DNA of 22,767 nucleotides from an uncultured Pirellulaceae bacterium (GTDB lineage: Bacteria > Planctomycetota > Planctomycetia > Pirellulales > Pirellulaceae). A program made the translations under genes and the position numbers. The stretch spans positions 1 through 22,767 of the forward strand of contig CAMYKF010000185.1 in the NCBI GenBank assembly GCA_947258905.1, read 5' to 3'. The notes below the pieces were generated by a model. The model searched no databases and was not told the origin of the DNA. It saw only the letters and a program-made list of their open reading frames with translations. This document shows positions 1 through 8,633 of the stretch, piece after piece. Each line of letters begins with the position of its first letter. Position 1 is the first letter of the stretch.

Positions 1-61
1 CTCCTTTCTCTATCCGCAAAAAAGCTAACCAGCGAAAGTGGTACTCCGGCGAGCCTTTATC

Positions 62-95
62 GACTACGACGACGATTACGACGACGATTACGATC
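62..95. repeat. Short GAC/GAT/TAC low-complexity repeat
   Basis: The 12-base unit GACGACGATTAC occurs twice in tandem at 68-91, preceded by CGACTAC and followed by GATC. The 5' flank of the first gene (1-261) holds no convincing coding sequence: the frame that reads this repeat as Asp/Tyr codons has a TAA at 26-28. I read it as an intergenic simple repeat; whether it has a role is unknown. Confidence 0.5.
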
Positions 96-249
96 AGCAA
101 CTGCCGAATTTGGAGGTCCCGGTTCTCGGCCTCTGCCCTCGACCCTCATCCCTCGCGCCTCTTTACACAGCCGTTACACCGATCCTGCCGATCTGACCTT
201 AGGATTGTATGCGGGTATTCCCCTCGATCCCCGTCATTATGTCACCTGC

Positions 250-254
250 AGGAG
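250..254 (+). promoter_or_regulatory. Ribosome binding site AGGAG deciding the start of the VIT/vWA gene
   Basis: AGGAG lies seven bases before the ATG at 262. No comparable site precedes the in-frame ATG at 205. The 262 start also places a clean signal peptide at the N-terminus, so both lines of evidence agree. Confidence 0.65.
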
Positions 255-261
255 CCGGAAA

Positions 262-2622
262 ATGCGCTGGAACCAAGCCCGTATCGTTACCCTGACTGCC
301 ATGCTGGCGTTGATACTTTTCACGCCCGCTTCCGCCCAGACTCCTGCCCTCGAGTGGGCTTCCAATGTCATTGTGCCGCATTGTTATCAACCCTCGATCG
401 CTCGCAACCAGATTCAGGTGACCGGCGTCAAGGCGACGGTTCAAGTCACCGAAGGCCACGCCGAAACGAAACTGGTCATCGACGTAGCCAATCAGGGATC
501 GCGGGATCAAACGGCCGAGCTGCTGATTCCAGTGCCGGCCGGCGCCATCGTCAAGTCCCTGCGATTCTCCGGATCAAACGAAGTTTCCGATACGCAGTTA
601 CTGGAGCATGAGCAGGCCCGTGCGACGTTCGATGCCATTGTCAGGAAACTCAAGGACCCGGCCTTGCTGGAATTTGCCGGTTTGAACCTGATTCGTTCCA
701 GCGTGTTTCCGGTGGCTGCCGGGGGAACGCAACAACTTGAAATCATCTACGAGCAACTGTTGACGCGGGTCGGCAATCGCGTGGAGTTTACATTGCCGCG
801 CAGCGGCAGCGTTCGCTACTCAACCCCGTGGCAAGTGACCGTCTCCATTACCGACAAGGACAACATCACAGCCGTTTACTCGCCGTCGCACGCTCTGGAA
901 ACGACCGACGTCAACAGCACCAACGTGATCACCAAACTCACCGAACAAGCCGCCCGCAATCCCGGCGCTTTCCAGTTGTCCTATCTGATCGACAGTGGCG
1001 AAGGCATGGGAAGTTCGTTCTTTGCCTATCCGGATGCGGATGGCAAAGGCGGCTACTTTCTGATGCTGGCGGCACTGGGCCAGCGGGATAAGAGCGACGA
1101 AGCCAGGGAATCGCGCCTGCGTCGCGAGATTACGCTGGTCATCGACCGCTCGGGAAGTATGGAAGGCGAAAAGATCGAACAGGCCAGACGCGCGGCACGA
1201 CAGGTCATCGCGGGGCTGGAGCATGGAGAGGCCTTCAACATCATCACCTACAACGATGACATTGAATTCTATGCCGATAAACCTGTCGTCAAGAGCCGCA
1301 CGACGGCCGTCGATGCTCGCAAGTACATCGATTCCATTATCGCCCGTGGCGGCACGAATCTGCACGACGCTTTGAAAACTGCGCTGCAGCCGGAACCGGA
1401 CGCCGAACGCTTGCCCATCGTGCTGTTCCTGACCGACGGCCTGCCCACGGTCGGCGAAGTCAACGAGCACGCCATTCGCGCGTTGGCCAAGGACCAAAAC
1501 CCGCACGAGAAACGCATCTTTACATTTGGCGTCGGCGTCGATGTGAACACGCCGCTGCTGGACAAGCTGGCCACCTCGACCCGGGCGTTTGCCACGTTCG
1601 TGTTGCCCGGACAAGACGTAGAGACGAGTGTCAGCAAGGTATTTCGCGGTCTGGATGGACCGTCGCTGGCCAGCCCGCTGCTTAACGTCCTGAATCGCCG
1701 TGGCCGGAACGCACCGTCGCGGGTTAGCGACGTTTTGCCATCCACACTGCCTGACATGTACGAAGGCGACCAGATGGTCATCCTTGGCCGGTACCGCGGT
1801 AACAAACCGCTGGTGTTCCGCATCACCGGCAACTACTACGGCGAGGAAAAGACTTTCGAGCGGATTTTCAGTCCGCGGCAGGCCGCCAAATCGAATCGCC
1901 CCACGGATTTTGTGGCACGGTTGTGGGCCAGTCGCAAGATCGCCCAGCTGATCGACACCATTCGCGATATGGGCGGCGAGCAAATGACATCGACGCCGGG
2001 CAATGATGCGTCAACCTTCACGAATGCTTCGGCTACGGCGACCGAGACGCGTCTCAAAGAACTGACCGACGAAATCGTGCGGCTGTCCACCGAGTTTGGC
2101 ATTCTCACCGAGTACACGTCGTTTCTGGCAACTCAGGGCATTGATATGAGCAACGAGGAGCAGGTCAGTGCCGCGGCCCTGGAGAACCTGAAGATTCGTG
2201 CATTCGCCTGTCGCAGCGGCCAGGGTTCGGTCAACCAGGAATTGAACAACTCCTTGCAACGCAATCAAATGTGGTGCAATACGGGCAATGCTTACTGGAA
2301 TGAAAACATGCAGCAATCGTCCATCGTGACGGTGCAGCAATGCAACACACGTTCGCTGTATCGACGTGGCGACCGCTGGATCTCCAACGAACTGGTGGCT
2401 GAGGAAGGTGCGATCGAGCCCGATCGGACCGTAGAATTCGGATCGGATGAATTCCTGCAGCTGCTGTGGCAAATGGTGGCCGCCAATCGCAACAGCGAGA
2501 TGGCTCTGGAAGGCGACATTCTGCTGACGGTCGACGACGAGACGATTTTGATCAAGGCGCCGCCACAGCCCGAATCGGAAAATGAAGCGAATTCGCAGTC
2601 GGACAAATCGTCTGACCGTTAA
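262..2622 (+). CDS. Exported VIT domain and von Willebrand factor A domain protein
   Basis: The 786-residue product begins with a signal peptide (about 1-25, ending ASA-Q), so it should be exported. A VIT (vault/inter-alpha-trypsin) domain fills about residues 30-175. A vWA domain follows at about 290-460 with an intact metal-ion-dependent adhesion site: DRSGS at 295-299, Thr365 in GGTN and Asp392 in LTDG. The next segment (LWASRK..., then LTDEIVRLSTEFGILTEYTS) is the helical region typical of bacterial VIT-vWA proteins. The C-terminal 150 residues have three Cys and no family I recognise. No transmembrane helix or sorting signal is visible after the signal peptide. Such proteins are thought to bind ligands or partners through the metal site; the partner here is unknown. 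The frame is open back to an ATG at 205, but 262 has the ribosome binding site. A two-component system follows 35 bases downstream. Confidence 0.9.
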   Translation: MRWNQARIVTLTAMLALILFTPASAQTPALEWASNVIVPHCYQPSIARNQIQVTGVKATVQVTEGHAETKLVIDVANQGSRDQTAELLIPVPAGAIVKSLRFSGSNEVSDTQLLEHEQARATFDAIVRKLKDPALLEFAGLNLIRSSVFPVAAGGTQQLEIIYEQLLTRVGNRVEFTLPRSGSVRYSTPWQVTVSITDKDNITAVYSPSHALETTDVNSTNVITKLTEQAARNPGAFQLSYLIDSGEGMGSSFFAYPDADGKGGYFLMLAALGQRDKSDEARESRLRREITLVIDRSGSMEGEKIEQARRAARQVIAGLEHGEAFNIITYNDDIEFYADKPVVKSRTTAVDARKYIDSIIARGGTNLHDALKTALQPEPDAERLPIVLFLTDGLPTVGEVNEHAIRALAKDQNPHEKRIFTFGVGVDVNTPLLDKLATSTRAFATFVLPGQDVETSVSKVFRGLDGPSLASPLLNVLNRRGRNAPSRVSDVLPSTLPDMYEGDQMVILGRYRGNKPLVFRITGNYYGEEKTFERIFSPRQAAKSNRPTDFVARLWASRKIAQLIDTIRDMGGEQMTSTPGNDASTFTNASATATETRLKELTDEIVRLSTEFGILTEYTSFLATQGIDMSNEEQVSAAALENLKIRAFACRSGQGSVNQELNNSLQRNQMWCNTGNAYWNENMQQSSIVTVQQCNTRSLYRRGDRWISNELVAEEGAIEPDRTVEFGSDEFLQLLWQMVAANRNSEMALEGDILLTVDDETILIKAPPQPESENEANSQSDKSSDR

Positions 2623-2631
2623 ACCATCGCC

Positions 2632-2637
2632 TATAAT
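2632..2637 (+). promoter_or_regulatory. Possible -10 element TATAAT before the response regulator gene
   Basis: A perfect TATAAT sits in the 35-base gap between the vWA gene and the response regulator gene, 20 bases before the ATG at 2658. The best -35-like hexamer (CTGACC, 2612-2617) is only 14 bases away, which is too short, so this may be chance. If real, it would give the regulator and kinase their own promoter. Confidence 0.25.
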
Positions 2638-2657
2638 AGAGGGACATCGTTCAATCC

Positions 2658-3368
2658 ATGATCCAGCTTATGAACAACGGCCCCGCCATTTTGGCGATCG
2701 AAGACGACGACGCGATTCGGCAAGGGATTGTGGATGCGCTGGAGTACAACGGCTATCGGGTAACCGAATCGGCCGACGGCACGGCGGGCCTGAAGAAAGC
2801 CATTGGCACCGAGTACGACTTGTTGCTGCTGGACCTCGCCCTGCCGGGCACTCCGGGCATGGAGATCCTGAGAGCGGTTCGCGAGGCGCGTCCTACGCAG
2901 CCCGTGATCATCCTCACGGCCAAGGGCGACGAGTCCGATCGCGTGGCCGGTCTGAAAAACGGGGCCGACGACTACGTGGTCAAGCCGTTTAGCATCAAGG
3001 AACTGATCGCCCGCGTGCAGGCCGTATTGCGACGCAGTCCCGAGCGGCCCGGCGACGTCGGTCAGGTCGAATTTGCAGGTGGTGTGATCGATTTTGAAAG
3101 ACGCGAGTTGCGGTTCGCCGATGACGAGCGTAGCGAACTGAGCGAACGCGAATCCGAACTGCTGCGTTACCTGGTCAACAATCGCGGCCGCGCCATCTCG
3201 CGTGACGAGTTGCTGTCCAGCGTGTGGCGGATCAGTCCGCAGGGGGTTTCCACCCGCACCATCGACATGCACGTAGCCCGCTTGCGTGAAAAACTACATG
3301 ACAATTCGGGCCAACCCCAAATCCTGCTGACGGTACGCGGCAAGGGCTATATGTTTGCCGCCCAGTGA
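2658..3368 (+). CDS. OmpR/PhoB-family response regulator
   Basis: The 236-residue protein has an N-terminal receiver domain (about 9-122) with the acidic cluster EDDD at 15-18, the phospho-acceptor Asp59 in LLLDLALPG, the switch Thr87 in ILTA and Lys109 in VVKPF. A C-terminal winged-helix DNA-binding domain (about 135-235) carries the family pattern from LSERESELLRYL through RTIDMHVARLREKL to VRGKGYMF. All residues needed for phosphorylation are present, so it should be an active transcription factor. Its partner is the kinase starting 12 bases downstream. No strong Shine-Dalgarno site precedes ATG 2658; Met5 (2670) is an alternative start. Target genes cannot be read from the sequence, though the adjacent VIT/vWA gene is an obvious candidate. 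Confidence 0.93.
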   Translation: MIQLMNNGPAILAIEDDDAIRQGIVDALEYNGYRVTESADGTAGLKKAIGTEYDLLLLDLALPGTPGMEILRAVREARPTQPVIILTAKGDESDRVAGLKNGADDYVVKPFSIKELIARVQAVLRRSPERPGDVGQVEFAGGVIDFERRELRFADDERSELSERESELLRYLVNNRGRAISRDELLSSVWRISPQGVSTRTIDMHVARLREKLHDNSGQPQILLTVRGKGYMFAAQ

Positions 3369-3380
3369 TTACGACAACTC

Positions 3381-5414
3381 ATGAAAAAACCCTGGCAAAT
3401 CTGGACCGTCTTTGCACTGTGCCTGCTGGTTGCGATACCGGCCATGGTCTGGCTATCGCTGCAGGCGCTGGAGCTGGACCGGGTACGCGAAAATGACCGG
3501 CTGCAAACCGAACTGGCGCGACGCGAGGCCGAACTGCAGGAACGAGTCAGCAGTGCGCTGTGGCGGATGGAATGGATGATGATTCCGCTGGTCGCCCAGG
3601 AAGCGGCCCGGCCCTGGTACCTGTACGAATCTTTCTTTCAAAACAGCCCTGCGCTGCCCGCGCAGACCGGTGAGCAAAACCTGCAGACGGCCAGCGTCAG
3701 TTTCGGCCAGCCGTCCCCACTGCTGTTCCAGCCATCCGACCTTGTCGTGCTGCATTTTCAGATCACACCAGACAACGCGGTCACCTCGCCCCAGCGGCCC
3801 ACGGGCAAGTTCCAGGATCAAGCCATGATCTGCTGCGGGCTGACCGAATCAGCCGTCGACGACAACGATCAAAAGCTGCAGGAGATCGGCCAGCTGATCG
3901 ACTACAAGGTCCTGTTGTACGAATGCCCTTCGGATCATCTACCCGATGCCCGCAATCCGGAATGGATGATGCAGGCCGGACAGTACACGCAACAACAACA
4001 GGGTCAGCAAGGTCAGCAGCAACTGGCGATGCAGCAACAGGAAGCGACCTCGCAAACCGCCAGTCAGCTGCCGGATTTCTCATTCATCGAACAGCAATTG
4101 CAGTCCCAGGTGTCGCAGGAGGAAAACGAGCAACAGTCCGGGCAAGTGGTCAAAAACACCGGCCCCAAACAGCAGCTTCAGCAATCCCGTAACATCAGTC
4201 GGGGCAACAGTGAATTCGACAAGCGGCGTCGCTCGCTGGATAACTATGCCATGAACCAGTGGATGGCCAATAACCGACTGGATCAGCAAATGGCGGCGCC
4301 TCCCGTCACGTCCGCCAGTGTGGTTCGCGAAGGCGTGATGCGGCCCATCTGGCTGGGCAACCGACTGATCCTGGCTCGACGCGTGGAACGGGAGGATGGA
4401 CCGGTGATCCAGGGTTGCTGGCTGGATTGGCAACGCATCCAGGAGGCCCTGAAGAAAGAAGTCCAGGATTTGCTACCCGATGTGCGGCTGCAGCCGCTGC
4501 ACAACGTTGAAGACGTACGGCTGGGACAGGCGCTGGCCACATTGCCAGTTCAACTCGATATCGATCGCGAGGCCATGATCGAAACGCTGACACTCGACTC
4601 TGCAGGTACCGATGAAGGAAACCTCGACCGATCCGGAATCCGCATGTCATTGATTATTGCCTGGAGCGGACTGGCGCTGGCGGCCATCGCGGGCGCGTTC
4701 ATGTTGCATGGCGTCTTGAGATTGAGTGAGCGGCGAGGCGCTTTTGTGTCCGCCGTAACCCATGAATTGCGAACACCACTGACGACGTTCCGCATGTACG
4801 CCGAAATGCTGGCCGAGAAGATGGTGCCGCCCGAACGGCAACAAAAGTACGCGGAAACGTTGAAAGTCGAGTCGGAACGCCTTTCGCATCTTGTGGAAAA
4901 TGTGCTGCAATTCGCCCGCCTGGAACGCACTGGAAAAACCAGCCGCCTCGAATCGGTGACACTAGCCGAGTTACTGGAACGGTTCGGCGATCGACTCCAG
5001 CGTCGTGCCGAACGAGCCAGCATGGAACTGGTGATTGACATCCAACCGGAAATCATGAAGCAGGCCCTGAAAACCGATCCCGCGGCCATCGAACAAATAC
5101 TGTTTAATCTTGTCGACAACGCCTGCAAATATGCGCGCACGGCCGACGACAAGACAATTGAATTGGCCGCGTCACAAAGCGGTAACCGCATGCAGGTTTC
5201 GGTTCGCGATCACGGTCCGGGTGTTGCCGGCGAGGATCGAAAACGCATGTTCCTGCCCTTCCGCAAGTCGGATCAGGAAGCGGCGAACACGGAACAGGGC
5301 GTTGGTCTGGGTCTGGCCCTCTGTCGCCGCATGGCCCGTTCAATGGGTGGATCGCTGACCATGGAGGACGGAAACCCCGGCGCACGACTGATCCTCGACA
5401 TCCCGATGAGGTAG
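3381..5414 (+). CDS. Membrane sensor histidine kinase with a Gln-rich extracytoplasmic region
   Basis: The 677-residue kinase has two membrane helices (about 6-28 and 422-446) bracketing a 390-residue extracytoplasmic part. That part starts with a probable coiled coil (about 30-58). From about residue 198 to 272 it is very rich in Gln (QQQQ, QQGQQQ) and looks disordered. The cytoplasmic part is complete: H-box HELRTPL with His461, N-box NLVDNACKYA with Asn580, G1 box DHGPG at 610-614 and G2 box GVGLGLAL at 640-647. There is no HAMP or PAS domain, so the second helix leads straight into the dimerisation domain. It should phosphorylate the regulator encoded 12 bases upstream. I recognise no ligand-binding fold in the sensor region. 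The stop codon (5412-5414) overlaps the first bases of a palindromic repeat. Confidence 0.93.
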   Translation: MKKPWQIWTVFALCLLVAIPAMVWLSLQALELDRVRENDRLQTELARREAELQERVSSALWRMEWMMIPLVAQEAARPWYLYESFFQNSPALPAQTGEQNLQTASVSFGQPSPLLFQPSDLVVLHFQITPDNAVTSPQRPTGKFQDQAMICCGLTESAVDDNDQKLQEIGQLIDYKVLLYECPSDHLPDARNPEWMMQAGQYTQQQQGQQGQQQLAMQQQEATSQTASQLPDFSFIEQQLQSQVSQEENEQQSGQVVKNTGPKQQLQQSRNISRGNSEFDKRRRSLDNYAMNQWMANNRLDQQMAAPPVTSASVVREGVMRPIWLGNRLILARRVEREDGPVIQGCWLDWQRIQEALKKEVQDLLPDVRLQPLHNVEDVRLGQALATLPVQLDIDREAMIETLTLDSAGTDEGNLDRSGIRMSLIIAWSGLALAAIAGAFMLHGVLRLSERRGAFVSAVTHELRTPLTTFRMYAEMLAEKMVPPERQQKYAETLKVESERLSHLVENVLQFARLERTGKTSRLESVTLAELLERFGDRLQRRAERASMELVIDIQPEIMKQALKTDPAAIEQILFNLVDNACKYARTADDKTIELAASQSGNRMQVSVRDHGPGVAGEDRKRMFLPFRKSDQEAANTEQGVGLGLALCRRMARSMGGSLTMEDGNPGARLILDIPMR

Positions 5415-5434
5415 CCAAAGTCGTAAGACTTTGG
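5413..5434. repeat. Palindromic repeat, family A (copy 1)
   Basis: CCAAAGTC and GACTTTGG form a perfect 8-base stem around the loop GTAA. The 22 bases beginning with AG differ at two positions from 13595-13616 inside hrpA. The element begins in the stop codon of the kinase gene. No T-run follows the stem, so it is not an obvious intrinsic terminator. Confidence 0.75.
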
Positions 5435-5867
5435 ACCTGTCCAGTTCCAGTACGAAACCCTCTTTAGCGCACGCCCACTGCAATGAAACGCAGAGGCCGC
5501 CGAGAGCGCAAAGTATCGCAAAGTCACCGATTCGTCTTTCTCTGCGTTCTCGGCTGGGGCGAGTTTTCGCGAAGGCGAGTCGCGAAGCGAGGGCAGTCCG
5601 GAAAGGTTGTCCCTTCCGGGACTTGTGATGATGTGGTCGCTGGAACCCCGACTGCGTTCGGGGCTAATACTACTGCTGAGCGAAGGGCCTCGCTCAGCCT
5701 ACAATGTGGGCGAACGAGGCCCGTCGTTCGCCATGACGGGGCTGCTGGGCAAAGGGAGTTCGTCGATGCAAAAGCTCTGCGAAGCTCTGCGAATCGCTGC
5801 GTCCTCAGCGAGCTCTGCGTTTTTCCCAATCGTCCTGAATCAACAAAGTTGTACGAGTCCGCGCCGA
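5415..5867. repeat. Gene-free spacer between convergent genes, rich in inverted repeats
   Basis: No gene is supported here; the several short frames have no family features. It holds an imperfect inverted repeat with 15-base arms (5499-5513 with 5540-5554, two mismatches), a perfect stem GCTGAGCG/CGCTCAGC (5675-5698, loop of 8) and a perfect 9-base stem GGCGAACGA/TCGTTCGCC (5709-5732, loop of 6). Repeated runs of CTCTGCG-like sequence occur at about 5770-5820. The kinase gene ends on one side and the 162-residue hypothetical gene ends on the other, so these stems could help end transcription from both sides. No T-runs support that. Confidence 0.6.
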
Positions 5868-6356
5868 CTACTCTCCCGTCTCCGGAAATCGCTCGCTCAC
5901 TTCTCCCTCATCGTTGTAGAAACGAATCTCCCGTTTGCCGTCCATAAACGTCATGACAGCAGCGCCCCGGGATTCGGGACCGTGCAGGGCAAAGCCACCA
6001 CCCTGGGCGAACAGGGCTGCACCGACCCGGGTCGTCTCCGAAGCGTCCTTTAAATACAAACCGGTGGCGTTGTCGTCGGTCCACAAGGCGATCCGCTGTT
6101 TCGCGTCCGCATCGAACATGTACAAGGCCGGATGACCATCTTCGGTTTTCAGTTCGGCACGCAGTCCCCCCGCGTCATCGATCAGCTGGAACGATTTGGC
6201 GGTGACCGGGTCGTCAGTGGTCGACTGGCCCGCCGCCGTTAATAACGTCATGCTGCAGACCAGCACCATGCCAGTCAGTGCCAGGCGGTGGAAATAGATC
6301 TCTCGAGACAGGCGATCGATGCGAACCTGGACTACATCTGTTTTTTCTTCGCGCAT
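5868..6356 (-). CDS. Membrane-anchored hypothetical protein
   Basis: The 162-residue product has one hydrophobic helix at about 24-44 after a charged N-terminus, so it is probably a single-pass membrane protein or has an uncleaved signal anchor. The rest looks beta-rich, with repeated segments of the kind F-x-L-x-D-x-x-G-x-x-R-A followed by L-Y-M-F-D. I have seen comparable strand repeats in unannotated bacterial proteins but cannot name a family. The start at 6356 lacks a clear ribosome binding site. It lies 137 bases downstream of pseI on the same strand, with a hairpin repeat in between, so co-transcription is uncertain and no role in sugar synthesis is implied. Confidence 0.7.
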   Translation of the reverse strand: MREEKTDVVQVRIDRLSREIYFHRLALTGMVLVCSMTLLTAAGQSTTDDPVTAKSFQLIDDAGGLRAELKTEDGHPALYMFDADAKQRIALWTDDNATGLYLKDASETTRVGAALFAQGGGFALHGPESRGAAVMTFMDGKREIRFYNDEGEVSERFPETGE

Positions 6357-6422
6357 GACGCACCCCGTGTTGCTGGAAAATGAAATTGCCAGACGTCATG
6401 CTACCCGCAGAATTGCGCGTGG

Positions 6423-6441
6423 GGCAAGCTTCCGGCTTGCC
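6423..6441. repeat. Hairpin repeat, family B (GGCAAGC-TTCCG-GCTTGCC)
   Basis: A perfect 7-base stem with a 5-base loop lies between pseI and the downstream small gene, preceded by GTGG. The same arrangement (GTGG, then GGCGGGC, TTCCA, GCCTGCC) occurs at 15768-15789. A related half element, ACAGGCTGGAAGC, lies at about 6469-6481. No T-run follows on either strand. Confidence 0.6.
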
Positions 6442-6493
6442 AAATAAAAAGAACCGTATCCTGACAAGACAGGCTGGAAGCATACCCGCGGGA

Positions 6494-7540
6494 TCAGGTC
6501 ACATCATCCCAGGTCAGCGGAGAGCCGCGATCGATGTGACGAGCGGCTGGCCGGCCCTTGATCTTGTCCAGAAACTTGGGTGCCAGTCCACCGCCCGGTC
6601 GAATCGACCGAACGTTGGCGTCGGTCAACTCCTCGCCGGACTCGATATCGGTCACGGCAAACAGGCTGCGACGAAACACGACACTGGCCTGTTCGCAATC
6701 GGTGCGCTGGTAACTCACGCTACCCAGCGCCTTTTCGACAGTGCGGATGGCATTGACCATGACCTCAAATTCCTGCGGCTCCATCGAATAAGAACTGTCC
6801 GGCCCGGGGCGCAGCCGCGACAGTGTGAAGTGTTTTTCGATGACGCGGGCGCCCAGTGCCACGGCGGCTACGGCCACTTCATAACCCAAAGTGTGATCCG
6901 ATAATCCGACCGGCACGCCAAACCGTTCGGCCAGATCGGGAATGGTCCGCAAGTTCATGGCCTCGGGCGGCGCAGGATAGGCGCTGGTGCATTTGAGCAG
7001 CGTCAGCGGCACGCCGGCACGCTGGATTATCTGCACGGCTTCGCCAATCTCTTCCAAAGTGCCCATGCCCGTGGACATGATGATGGGACGTCCCTGCGCC
7101 GCGACATATTCGATCAGCGGTAAATCGACCATTTCGAAAGACGCGATCTTGTAAGCAGGTGGATTGAGCGTTTCCAGAAAATCCACAGACGAGCGATCGA
7201 ACGGCGTCGAAAAACAATCCATCCCCAGACGGTTGGCCAGCTCGAACAGCTCCTCATGCCAGTCCCAGGGCGTGAACGCCTGGTCGTACAGCTCGTGCAG
7301 CCCGCGTCCCTCCCAAATCGTGCCCTGGCCAATCCTGAAATGTTGCTTGTTGCAATCCAGCGTCATTGTGTCAGGCGTATAAGTCTGCAACTTGACGGCA
7401 TCGGCACCCGATTCGCTCATGGCGTGAACCAATTCCCGCGCCAGCGGCAACTCCTGATGATGGTTGGCCGACATTTCCGCAATGACATACACCGGGCTGT
7501 CCGACGAAACCGAACGACCATTGATTGCAAATTCACTCAT
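6494..7540 (-). CDS. pseI: Pseudaminic acid synthase
   Basis: The 348-residue enzyme belongs to the NeuB/PseI family, which condenses a 6-deoxy-hexose (for PseI, 2,4-diacetamido-2,4,6-trideoxy-L-altropyranose) with phosphoenolpyruvate to give the nonulosonic acid. The NeuB barrel covers about residues 15-270, with IAEMSANH near the N-terminus, then SGADAVKLQTYTPDT, CFSTPFDRSSVDFLE, PAYKIASFEM, IIMSTGM, GLSDHTLG and VIEKHFTLSR. A C-terminal SAF antifreeze-like domain occupies about 285-345 (SLFAVTDIESGE...). The pattern TYTPDTMTLD...WEGRGLHELY...AFTPWDWH is closer to PseI than to sialic or legionaminic acid synthases as I know them. ATG 7540 overlaps the end of pseG by 8 bases, and AAGGAG lies at 7551-7556. 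The frame stays open upstream to 7753, but that part is the shadow of pseG. Confidence 0.93.
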   Translation of the reverse strand: MSEFAINGRSVSSDSPVYVIAEMSANHHQELPLARELVHAMSESGADAVKLQTYTPDTMTLDCNKQHFRIGQGTIWEGRGLHELYDQAFTPWDWHEELFELANRLGMDCFSTPFDRSSVDFLETLNPPAYKIASFEMVDLPLIEYVAAQGRPIIMSTGMGTLEEIGEAVQIIQRAGVPLTLLKCTSAYPAPPEAMNLRTIPDLAERFGVPVGLSDHTLGYEVAVAAVALGARVIEKHFTLSRLRPGPDSSYSMEPQEFEVMVNAIRTVEKALGSVSYQRTDCEQASVVFRRSLFAVTDIESGEELTDANVRSIRPGGGLAPKFLDKIKGRPAARHIDRGSPLTWDDVT

Positions 7541-8633
7541 GATTCCCTGACTCCTTCGTTTGAACCGGCGTTGCGAAATGGCCCGCAGCGCCAGCAAGGG
7601 ATGGTCCAGCCGTGCGCATCTCCGCGCATCCGGCTTGAATCTCCAGTAATCGCTCGACGACCCGCCGAGCGCCGTTTCCGTCCACCAACTGTCGATTGGC
7701 CACATGCATGGGCGTCGGATCACTGCCCAGCATGGCATGCAGCGCGGTTGCAATATCCTTCACGCCAACCGTCTCGTGCCAGCCCAGTGACACACAGCAC
7801 CGTGCCTGTTCCAGTGCATGGGCAATGCGGAGTTGGTTGTCGGCCAGCACAATCTGCAGACGCGGTAAACCGAACCACGACATTTCCCAGTTGGTGCTGC
7901 CGCCGCCACAGATTGCGATGTCGGCCCACCGATACCAGCGGGCCATGTCAGCGCAAAAGTCCAACTGTTGAATCCGGCCGTCACCAATCTGCAGACCGGC
8001 CATGCCGGACACCAGCGTAACGGATAGATCGTCGAGCTCAAGCCGTCCGACAGCGTCAATGACCCGTTGCGTGACATTCTCCGGATCGGAGCCGCCCAGC
8101 GTAACCAGCAAGTTTCGCGGGGGCCTGCGAACCGGATCGATCGGAGCGTGCAAAAACTCTGTGCGTAACAAGGCATATCGCAGCCCCGTCAATAATTCGC
8201 CGTGAAAACGGCCGGCGTACAGCGACGGATCGGCGTGCGGGTTCTGGTTCAGCAACACATCTGCAACATACGTATCCTGATGGGCGCAATCGTCGATAAC
8301 CAGAGCAACATTGGCGTGTTGCCGCACGGTCCGTTGGTAATCGGTGTCGAAGTGGTATCCGTCGATCACGCTGACCGGTGTTGCGTGTCGCTGCAGCAAC
8401 TCGCATAACTCCCGGGCATCATCCGCTGTACCGGACTTTGACTGGATCACTTCGGTGACGAATCCTTCTGCCGCCAGTCGCGTGGCCAGAGCCTCGGGCA
8501 GCGAATGAGAGGCGAAGATCACCGGGCCGGCATTCGCTTGCCAGGACTGGGCCAGCGCCAAACAACGCATCACGTGCCCGAATCCGATTCGGGCATTGGC
8601 GTCGGCGCGAATGATCATGCTTGTTCCGCTCAT
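7533..8633 (-). CDS. pseG: UDP-2,4-diacetamido-2,4,6-trideoxy-beta-L-altropyranose hydrolase
   Basis: The 366-residue product fits PseG, a glycosyltransferase-B-fold nucleotidase that removes UDP just before the PseI condensation. The N-terminus IIRADANARIGFGHVMRCL holds the catalytic His as His20 in GFGHVMRCLALA. The nucleotide-binding half has LVTLGGSDPENVT and ICGGGSTNWEMSWFGLP, both family signatures. It is longer than the Campylobacter enzyme (about 274 residues). The last 35 residues, rich in Ala and Gly, look like an unstructured tail. ATG 8633 shares the four bases ATGA with the stop of pseF, and the gene overlaps pseI by 8 bases, so the three are almost certainly translationally coupled. 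Met6 (8618) is a possible alternative start. Confidence 0.92.
   Translation of the reverse strand: MSGTSMIIRADANARIGFGHVMRCLALAQSWQANAGPVIFASHSLPEALATRLAAEGFVTEVIQSKSGTADDARELCELLQRHATPVSVIDGYHFDTDYQRTVRQHANVALVIDDCAHQDTYVADVLLNQNPHADPSLYAGRFHGELLTGLRYALLRTEFLHAPIDPVRRPPRNLLVTLGGSDPENVTQRVIDAVGRLELDDLSVTLVSGMAGLQIGDGRIQQLDFCADMARWYRWADIAICGGGSTNWEMSWFGLPRLQIVLADNQLRIAHALEQARCCVSLGWHETVGVKDIATALHAMLGSDPTPMHVANRQLVDGNGARRVVERLLEIQAGCAEMRTAGPSLAGAAGHFATPVQTKESGNHE

Noticed and set aside
820..1983. 387-codon minus-strand frame opposite the VIT/vWA gene
   Set aside because: The plus-strand gene has a signal peptide, ribosome site and intact metal-binding motif; the antisense frame has no family pattern.
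7541..7753. N-terminal extension of PseI
   Set aside because: These codons lie inside pseG; the family N-terminus begins at the ATG at 7540.
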